Assembly (NCBI GenBank): GCA_035463115.1
Contig: DATHTO010000061.1
Span: forward strand, 1 to 25,839
Length of the DNA stretch: 25,839 nucleotides
Direction of reading: 5' to 3'
DNA from: BPGL01 sp035463115
Lineage (GTDB): Bacteria > Actinomycetota > UBA4738 > HRBIN12
The position numbers and the translations under genes were made by a program. This document shows, in pieces, positions 21,055 to 25,839 of this stretch. Positions within the stretch are counted from its first letter, which is position 1. Every line of letters starts with the position of its first letter. Below the pieces are notes generated by a model. The model saw only the letters and a program-made list of their open reading frames with translations. It was not told the DNA's origin and searched no databases.

Positions 21055-22043
21055 GGTGTCCCCTCGTTGCCGGGCCTCGGCGGGAACCGCACCGGCTCGG
21101 TCTTCCGACGCCGGATCACGGGGTTCAACACGTCGTTCAGACCTTCGCCGAGCAGCGTCAGGCCCGTCACGAGCAGCACGATCGCGAGGCCGGGGTACAG
21201 CCCCGTCCACCAGATGCCGGCGCCGGCGTCGCTGATCGCTCGCTTGATGTCGTAGCCCCACTCGGCGGCCTGGGTCGGCTGGATGCCGTACCCGAGGAAT
21301 CCCAACGCCGCCAGCGTCAGGATCGCGTCCGCCGCGTTGAGCGTCGCGATCACCGGCACGTTCTGCACGACGTTCTGGAACACGTAGCGACGGATCACGG
21401 TCCGCGGCGGCGCCCCGATCGCGCGGGCGGCCTCGACGAACGGCTCCTCACGCACGCTGATCACGTGGTTCCGCACGACGCGGAAGTACTGCGGGATGTA
21501 GACGATCGAGATCGCGAGCGCGGCCGTGACGACGCCGCGCCCGAACGTATCGGAGAGCAGGAACGCGATCACGATCGCGAACAGCAACGACGGGAACGCG
21601 ATCAACGCGTCCATCACGAGGACGAGGCCGCGATCGAGCGGGCCGCCGTGATACCCCGACAGCAGGCCGAGGGGGAGCCCGATCGCGAGCGAGACGACGA
21701 GCGCGAGCGCGACGACCTCGATCGCGGTCCGGCTGCCGAAGATCACGCGGCTCAGGACGTCGGTCTGCATCACGTTCGTCCCGAACGGATGCTGTGCCGA
21801 GGGAGCCTCCTGCTTCTCGAACCGCACGCCGTCGGCCGTCCGGTACGTGTCGAAGTCGTACGGCGCGATCACCGGCGCGAAGATGGCCAGGAGGATGAAC
21901 GCCGCCGTGATCGCGGCTCCCACCCACACGACCGCCTTCGACACGCCGTGGGCGTCGCGGAACGCCGACACCACGCGGCGGAGCCCGCGCTGGCGTGCGG
22001 GCGTCGTGCCGGGGGACGCGGGCTCGAGCGCCGGCATCGACAT
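21051..22043 (-). CDS. dppC: Oligo/dipeptide ABC transporter permease (OppC/DppC type)
   Basis: 330 residues. The ATG at 22043 shares one base with the stop of the first permease gene (TGATG), so translation is coupled; ATG 22037 is an in-frame alternative. An N-terminal cytoplasmic segment is followed by a first helix (VWVGAAITAAFILLAIFAPVIAPYD), the conserved AQHPFGTNVMQTDVLSRVIFGSR block, and a five-helix permease core. The ATPase-contacting EAA loop is EEPFVEAARAIGAPPRTVIRRYVFQN, and the family end-motif is AEWGYDIKRAISDA. Inner membrane subunit that forms the pore with the other permease. Confidence 0.95.
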   Translation of the reverse strand: MSMPALEPASPGTTPARQRGLRRVVSAFRDAHGVSKAVVWVGAAITAAFILLAIFAPVIAPYDFDTYRTADGVRFEKQEAPSAQHPFGTNVMQTDVLSRVIFGSRTAIEVVALALVVSLAIGLPLGLLSGYHGGPLDRGLVLVMDALIAFPSLLFAIVIAFLLSDTFGRGVVTAALAISIVYIPQYFRVVRNHVISVREEPFVEAARAIGAPPRTVIRRYVFQNVVQNVPVIATLNAADAILTLAALGFLGYGIQPTQAAEWGYDIKRAISDAGAGIWWTGLYPGLAIVLLVTGLTLLGEGLNDVLNPVIRRRKTEPVRFPPRPGNEGTP

Positions 22044-23071
22044 CAGAACCGCACCCTCGGGTCGATCCACGCGTTCACGACGTCGATCAGCAGGCTGACG
22101 AACACGACGACGAGCCCGGCGAACGTGATGATGCCCTGCACCGCGATGTAGTCGCGGTTGTCGAGGTACCGCACGAGCTCGGAGCCGATCCCCGGCCAGT
22201 TGAACGTCTGCTCGGTGAGCACCGCACCCGACAGCAGCAGGGCGAACTGCAGGCCGACGACGGTCACGACGGGCACGAGCGCGTTCTTGAAGGCGTGCCG
22301 CATCACGACGTTCCGCTCGGTCACGCCGCGCGCCCGCGCGGCCTCCACGTAATCGCCCTTCAGCGTCTGGATCAGGTTCACGCGCACGAGCCGGATGAAG
22401 ACGCCGCCGATGACGAGGCCGAGCACGGTCGCCGGCATGACGAGGTGTTCGAGGACGTCGACGAAGGCCTCGCCGTTGCCGGTGATCGCCGCGTCGACGA
22501 GGAACAGGTTCGTCTTCGTCTCGAGCTCGAACGTCACGACCGGGCTGGCGCGGCCCGACGTCGGCAGCCATCCGAGCCACTTCCCGAAGACGAGCTGCGC
22601 GAGGAACCCGAGGTAGAAGACCGGCGCCGCATAGATCACGATCCCGAACAGGCGTCCGCCGACGTCGATCGACGTGTCGCGGAACCGCCCGCTCAGGGCT
22701 CCGATCGTGAGCCCGGTGACCATGGCGATGACCATCGCGGCGAGGGTGAGTTCGAGGGTCGCGGCGCCGTTCTGCACGATCACGTCCGTGACGGCCCGGT
22801 TGTCGACGATCGTGGTTCCGAAGTCGAAGGTCGCGACGTCGCCGAGGTACTCGAGGTATTGCTGGATCAGCGGCTGGTCGTAGCCGGCCTCCGCCCGTCG
22901 CCGGTCCAGCTCGGCCTGAGGGAGCCGGCCGCCGAGCGCTGCGCTGATGGGATCGCCCGGCGCGACGCGCATCAACAGGAAGACGAGCGTCAGCAGGATG
23001 AGGAGCATCGGGATCGCGAGCGCGATCCTGGTGAAGAGGTACCGACGCAGCGAGTGCGATCGTCCGGCCAC
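22043..23071 (-). CDS. dppB: Oligo/dipeptide ABC transporter permease (OppB/DppB type)
   Basis: 342 residues from GTG 23071. Typical DppB layout: first helix YLFTRIALAIPMLLILLTLVFLLMRVAPGDP, a large extracytoplasmic loop, and the core helices. The EAA loop is KGDYVEAARARGVTERNVVMRHAFKN, and the conserved late segment LSGAVLTEQTFNWPGIGSELV is present. No Shine-Dalgarno is visible before the GTG. It starts 72 bases after the binding-protein stop, beyond a strong hairpin, so its expression is probably lower than that of the binding protein. Confidence 0.94.
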   Translation of the reverse strand: MAGRSHSLRRYLFTRIALAIPMLLILLTLVFLLMRVAPGDPISAALGGRLPQAELDRRRAEAGYDQPLIQQYLEYLGDVATFDFGTTIVDNRAVTDVIVQNGAATLELTLAAMVIAMVTGLTIGALSGRFRDTSIDVGGRLFGIVIYAAPVFYLGFLAQLVFGKWLGWLPTSGRASPVVTFELETKTNLFLVDAAITGNGEAFVDVLEHLVMPATVLGLVIGGVFIRLVRVNLIQTLKGDYVEAARARGVTERNVVMRHAFKNALVPVVTVVGLQFALLLSGAVLTEQTFNWPGIGSELVRYLDNRDYIAVQGIITFAGLVVVFVSLLIDVVNAWIDPRVRF

Positions 23072-23096
23072 GTCAGGCGCGCGAACGTGAGGAGGC

Positions 23097-23126
23097 GCCG
23101 AGGCGGGCGCGTGCGCCCGCCTCGGC
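23097..23126 (-). promoter_or_regulatory. Intercistronic hairpin between binding-protein and permease genes
   Basis: GCCGAGGCGGGCGC (23097-23110) pairs perfectly over 14 bases with GCGCCCGCCTCGGC (23113-23126); only GT lies between, so the actual loop opens a few more bases. It sits 18 bases after the binding-protein stop and 26 bases before the permease start. Without a T-tract it is better read as an mRNA stabiliser or partial terminator that raises the binding-protein to permease ratio. Confidence 0.75.
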
Positions 23127-23143
23127 TCCCTCGCTCACGGTCG

Positions 23144-24751
23144 TTACTCGGACTTGCCGATCAGCCAGTAGCGGAAGATGTACGTCGGATCGAGCGTCTC
23201 CTCGACCCCCGTCACCCCGTCGCGCACGATCGCGAGCTGCGTGCCCTGCCAGATCGGGATGATCGGCGCTTCTTCGGCCGTGATCTCCTGGATCTCCTCG
23301 AACGCCGCTTCGCGTTCGGCGTCGTCGGTCGAGGCCTGCTCCACGCCGATCAGCTCGTCCACGCGGTCGTTCGCGTAGTGGAGGTTCAGGAACGACGCCG
23401 ACGAGTAGAACGACGAGATGTAGTTGTCGCCGTCGACGTAGTCGGGGAACCATCCGAGCTGGTAGGCGGGGTAGCCGTCCGTGAACGCGTCCTCGGTGTA
23501 CTGGTCCCACTCCGTCGACTCGAGCGTGACGTCGAAGAGCCCGTCCGCTTCGAGCTGCCGCTCGATCTCGGCGTACTCGTCGGCGCTCGCGTCGCCGTAG
23601 TGGGTCGGCGTGTACCAGAGCTCCAGCTCGACCGGCGTCTGCACGTCGGCGTCCTCCAGGACCTGGGCGGCGCCGTCGGGATCGGGTCCCTCGCCGTAGC
23701 GCTCCGCGAACGCCTCGGTGTGACCGCCGAAGCCCGCGGGGAGCATCGAGTAGAGCGGCTCCACGGTGCCCTCGTAGACGTTGTCGACGATCGCCTGGCG
23801 GTCGACGAGCATCGCCGCCGCCTGCCGCACGGCGAGCTCGTCGCCCGGTGGCAGGCTCAGGTTGAACGCGAAGTACCGGATCTCGCCGCCCGGACCCTCG
23901 AGCACGTTCAAGCCCTCGGCCCCCTCGAGCGACGACACGTCCGTCGGCGTGAAGGTCCGCCAGCCGATGTCGATCTCGCCCTGCTCGAGCGCGAGCTTCA
24001 GCGCCGACGACTGCTTGAAGTACTGGACGAAGACGCGCGCGTTCAGCGGCGGGTCGCCGTAGAAGGACGGGTTCGCCTCGAGCACGACCTGCTCTCCCGG
24101 GCGGTACTCGGCGAGCGTGTACCGACCCGACCCGATCACCTGGTCGTCGGGCTGCAAGCTGTCCGCCGGATAGGAGTCCGACGGCACGATGAACGCGGCG
24201 CTCGTCGTGAGCACGGCGGGCCACACGGCGTTCGGCGCCTGGAGGTTGAACACGACCGTGGTGTCGTCGGGCGTCTCGATCGCGCCCTCCTTCCACTTGC
24301 CGCACGTCGCGAGGGATGCGAGCAAGCTGCACGCTCCCTGCGGGTCGTCGATCTCGATGTTCCGCTGGAACGAGAAGGCGACGTCCTCCGACGTGAGCGC
24401 CGAGCCATCGGAGAACGTGAGTCCCTCCTGCAGGGTGCACGTGTAGACCGTGGAGTCCTCGGACTCGCACGACGTGGCGAGCGCCGGCTCGGGATCGGTG
24501 CCTCCGGCCGGAACCTCCAGCAGCGTGGAGTAGACCTGTTGACTGATCTGGTTCGACCCGAAGTCGTACTGGCCGGCCGGATCGAGCGAGACGATCGAGT
24601 CCGTGGTGCCGTGGATGATGGTCGCGTCGGTGGCGGGCGCCGGCTCCCCGGTCGTGCCGCCGGTGTCGTCACCTGGCTCGTCGCTGCCACACGCGGCGAG
24701 CACGAGGGCGAACACGGCCAAGGTCGCAGCGAAACGTCCTCTTCTCCTCAC
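23144..24751 (-). CDS. dppA: Peptide/nickel-type ABC transporter substrate-binding lipoprotein (SBP family 5)
   Basis: 535 residues from GTG 24751. This start gives a proper lipoprotein signal, basic VRRRGRF, hydrophobic AATLAVFALVLAA and lipobox ending at C21, and has AGAGGGGG upstream. A longer reading from 24808 would bury the signal. After an acidic, Thr/Gly-rich linker, family 5 features follow: SLDPAGQYDFGSNQISQQVYSTLLE, LTFSDGSALTSEDVAFSFQR, IGSGRYTLAEYRPGEQVVLEANPSFYG, RYFAFNLS with VRQAAAMLVDRQAI, and AYQLGWFPDYVDGDNYISSFYS. The protein is strongly acidic (pI very low by eye). It is anchored outside the membrane and delivers peptides or other solutes to the permease pair encoded downstream. 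The ligand cannot be predicted from sequence. Confidence 0.94.
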   Translation of the reverse strand: MRRRGRFAATLAVFALVLAACGSDEPGDDTGGTTGEPAPATDATIIHGTTDSIVSLDPAGQYDFGSNQISQQVYSTLLEVPAGGTDPEPALATSCESEDSTVYTCTLQEGLTFSDGSALTSEDVAFSFQRNIEIDDPQGACSLLASLATCGKWKEGAIETPDDTTVVFNLQAPNAVWPAVLTTSAAFIVPSDSYPADSLQPDDQVIGSGRYTLAEYRPGEQVVLEANPSFYGDPPLNARVFVQYFKQSSALKLALEQGEIDIGWRTFTPTDVSSLEGAEGLNVLEGPGGEIRYFAFNLSLPPGDELAVRQAAAMLVDRQAIVDNVYEGTVEPLYSMLPAGFGGHTEAFAERYGEGPDPDGAAQVLEDADVQTPVELELWYTPTHYGDASADEYAEIERQLEADGLFDVTLESTEWDQYTEDAFTDGYPAYQLGWFPDYVDGDNYISSFYSSASFLNLHYANDRVDELIGVEQASTDDAEREAAFEEIQEITAEEAPIIPIWQGTQLAIVRDGVTGVEETLDPTYIFRYWLIGKSE

Positions 24752-24838
24752 GGAGCCCCCTCTCCGGACCCGCGGTGCTCGCGCGTCCGTCGATATGTAC
24801 GCGCGCACGGTGCGGGCGGGTTCTGCGGCGCGGCAGCC

Positions 24839-24868
24839 ACCCTAGACCTGGTGCGGCTCAGGGGCGAA
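24839..24868 (-). promoter_or_regulatory. Candidate promoter of the peptide transporter operon
   Basis: On the minus strand, TAGGGT (24839-24844, a TANNNT -10) lies 18 bases after TTCGCC (24863-24868, a half-matching -35). Transcription would start near 24832, giving a leader of about 80 bases before the GTG at 24751. Confidence 0.4.
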
Positions 24869-24976
24869 TCGGCCGGACCGCGGATGAGGCGTCGTCGTGC
24901 GCGGGGTCGGTCGTTCGAGGTGGGCGGCCGTACAGTGGATGGGCGGTCCCGCGCCACGGGGGGAGCGGGCTGCACC

Positions 24977-25004
24977 GCCGGTCCCGTCCCCCGACGGGAC
25001 CGGC
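24977..25004. terminator. Perfect 12-base-pair stem-loop after the zincin gene
   Basis: GCCGGTCCCGTC (24977-24988) pairs with GACGGGACCGGC (24993-25004) around a CCCC loop. It lies about 70 bases after the stop at 25076 on the minus strand. No T-tract is present. Confidence 0.65.
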
Positions 25005-25075
25005 CTCTCTCGGCGGTCACGGGGCCCACCGAGCCCTGCCGTCGGCCCGCAAGGCTTGGCGCGTGCCGCCTCGAG

Positions 25076-25648
25076 CTACGCCGAAGTGGCGAACCCGAGC
25101 GACAGCTGCGCCGGTTCCGGTGGTCGTGACCGAGCCCGATCGGTCCGGGCGTTCCCCGCTCCGCGCCGGAGCGCCATCCGCGCGTCGTCTTCGGTCACGA
25201 CCTTCCTGCGGTAGTTCCACAGCGCGAACCGATCGCACGTCGTCTCGGCTCGGCTCTTGCGCGCGAGGCGCTCCGCCAGGTACCAGTGCATCCACTCGTG
25301 GAGGTACACGAACCGGACCACCTCTCGTGCCGTCCGGAAGGTCACGCCCTCGGTGAGCCAGGTGAACCGCATCTCGTCGTCGACGGGTCGCCGCTTGGCC
25401 GCGTACGGGATCACCTCGCCGAACGGGATGAACGGATGCGGCACCTCGATCGTGATCCGCCGATCGTCGAAATGCGTCCATCCCGACAGGTGCGGCCGCT
25501 CCTCGTACGCGAGCGGCACGACCTCGACGGCGTAGTCGCCGGGCGGGGGGAAGCCGGCGAGGCACGCCCTGACCCGCGACGGAGGCATGTCCGGCACCGT
25601 GCAGACCACGGCGTTCATCAGCGGACCCGTCCAGGACGACGCCGGCAC
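25076..25648 (-). CDS. Putative zincin-type metallopeptidase, unknown family
   Basis: 190 residues from GTG 25648, supported by TATCCT six bases upstream; ATG 25618 is an alternative. The core is FVYLHEWMHWYLAERLARKSRAETTCDRFALWNYRR: an HExxH zinc site (H117-E118-W-M-H121) with E135 or D139 about 14-18 residues later as a possible third ligand. This is the pattern of minimal zincins such as SprT- or IrrE-like folds. The N-terminal half is rich in beta-strand-like segments with conserved-looking PHLSGWTHFDDRRITIEVPHPF. There is no signal peptide or membrane helix, so it acts in the cytosol if active. The C-terminal 30 residues are basic and low complexity, ending in AQLSLGFATSA. The substrate is unknown. 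Confidence 0.72.
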   Translation of the reverse strand: MPASSWTGPLMNAVVCTVPDMPPSRVRACLAGFPPPGDYAVEVVPLAYEERPHLSGWTHFDDRRITIEVPHPFIPFGEVIPYAAKRRPVDDEMRFTWLTEGVTFRTAREVVRFVYLHEWMHWYLAERLARKSRAETTCDRFALWNYRRKVVTEDDARMALRRGAGNARTDRARSRPPEPAQLSLGFATSA

Positions 25649-25654
25649 GCCCGA

Positions 25655-25673
25655 AGGATAGTGGTGCCACCAC
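25655..25673 (-). promoter_or_regulatory. Leaderless promoter with adjacent palindrome, zincin gene
   Basis: TATCCT (25655-25660, minus), a full TANNNT match, ends six bases before GTG 25648. Directly upstream is a perfect palindrome GTGGTG-C-CACCAC (25661-25673), placed where a repressor would block RNA polymerase. Confidence 0.5.
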
Positions 25674-25688
25674 GTGCTCGCAGCGATC

Positions 25689-25709
25689 CCGCGGCGATCC
25701 GCGTCGCGG
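25689..25709 (-). terminator. Stem-loop after the partial right-edge gene
   Basis: CCGCGGCG (25689-25696) pairs with CGTCGCGG (25702-25709), eight pairs with one G-T, loop ATCCG. It lies 16 bases beyond the stop at 25725 on the minus strand. Confidence 0.45.
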
Positions 25710-25724
25710 TGAGGGGCGCCGCGG

Positions 25725-25839
25725 TCAGTTCTCGCCCTGGTCGCGGGTGAAGCCGAGCTCGCCGTCGAACTCCTGGAGCTTCTCGATGTGCATCCACCGG
25801 TGGTGCCGGGAGATCCTCGCGAGCAGCTGGTGGACGTCC
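25725..25839 (-). CDS. C-terminal end of a protein, possibly NADP-dependent isocitrate dehydrogenase
   Basis: Only the last 37 residues are inside the window; the gene enters from the right edge on the minus strand. They read LLARISRHHRWMHIEK, then LQEFDGELGFTRDQGEN and a TGA at 25725-25727. The RWMH-[IV]-EKLQ-x-FDG...QGE ending resembles, from memory, the C-terminal extension of Thermus-type isocitrate dehydrogenases that also occur in some actinobacteria. The fragment is short and no catalytic residue is visible, so the identity is tentative. That it is a real coding end is well supported by the clean frame and the stem-loop just after the stop. Confidence 0.5.
   Translation of the reverse strand, partial: DVHQLLARISRHHRWMHIEKLQEFDGELGFTRDQGEN

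Larger units (their letters stand above)
24752..25075. other. 324-base intergenic region upstream of the transporter operon
   Basis: Between the binding-protein start (24751, minus) and the stop of the zincin gene (25076, minus). It holds a candidate promoter for the transporter operon (24839-24868) and a strong stem-loop (24977-25004) that probably ends the zincin transcript. No credible CDS or RNA gene was found. Confidence 0.6.

Noticed and set aside
18708..24751. Nickel-specific (nik) rather than peptide importer
   Set aside because: No nickel enzyme or NikR gene is nearby and family 5 binding proteins cannot be told apart from sequence alone, so the general peptide/nickel-type call was kept.
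24752..24808. Longer N-terminus of the binding protein from 24808
   Set aside because: It would place 19 polar residues before the lipoprotein signal. GTG 24751 gives a normal signal and has a purine-rich ribosome site.
21995..25129. A 1044-codon open frame on the plus strand
   Set aside because: It runs antisense to the permease and binding-protein genes, whose motifs are complete. The translation is low-complexity Arg/Glu/Asp/Val as expected from the opposite strand of GC-rich coding DNA, with no domain.
1..25839. CRISPR array, insertion sequence or prophage
   Set aside because: No regularly spaced direct repeats, transposase or phage gene was found, and base composition looks uniform across the window.

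Overview
High-GC, gene-dense bacterial DNA, almost certainly from an actinobacterium (Actinomycetota). The signs are a WhiB-family iron-sulfur regulator, a GPGG-motif small membrane protein, many GTG starts, and genes with a TANNNT-type -10 box only 6-7 bases before the start codon, which implies leaderless transcripts. I cannot place it below phylum with confidence. No tRNA, rRNA, CRISPR array, insertion sequence or phage gene was seen, so this looks like ordinary chromosome.

Layout. 1-1820 (+): the C-terminus of a hydantoinase B/oxoprolinase-type protein, then two uncharacterised proteins, one a four-helix membrane protein. 1881-3095 (-): a zinc alcohol dehydrogenase with a 62-residue companion. 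3244-5596 (-): a partner-switching module made of a GAF-phosphatase-kinase fusion, a STAS antagonist and a small membrane protein, with overlapping reading frames. 5752-7125 (+): a nucleotidyltransferase/CDP-alcohol phosphotransferase fusion of the inositol-phosphate type. 7414-10045: small single genes (WhiB, TfoX-N, VOC, a HesB-like protein without cysteines, a GNAT acetyltransferase). 10165-11139 (-): two membrane proteins, a TM-helix/mechanosensitive-channel-like protein and a GPGG-motif protein. 11343-12365 (+): a family 2 glycosyltransferase. 12362-12628 (-): an 88-residue orphan.

12765-18602 (-) is the most unusual region. Four genes overlap end to start (13, 4 and 4 bases): a polysaccharide pyruvyl transferase family protein, a 902-residue reductase-adenylating enzyme fusion whose domain order is opposite to carboxylic acid reductases and which has no visible carrier domain, a protein that may belong to the L-2-amino-thiazoline-4-carboxylate hydrolase family, and a GMC oxidoreductase with a four-cysteine ferredoxin-like motif. 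Together they suggest activation and redox conversion of an acyl chain linked to an envelope or glycan modification. The product is unknown.

18708-24751 (-) is a complete peptide/nickel-type ABC importer in the order binding protein, permease, permease, ATPase, ATPase. The last four genes overlap, and a strong hairpin separates the binding-protein gene from the first permease gene. 25076-25648 (-) is a putative zincin. 25725-25839 (-) is the C-terminal end of a protein that is possibly an NADP-dependent isocitrate dehydrogenase.
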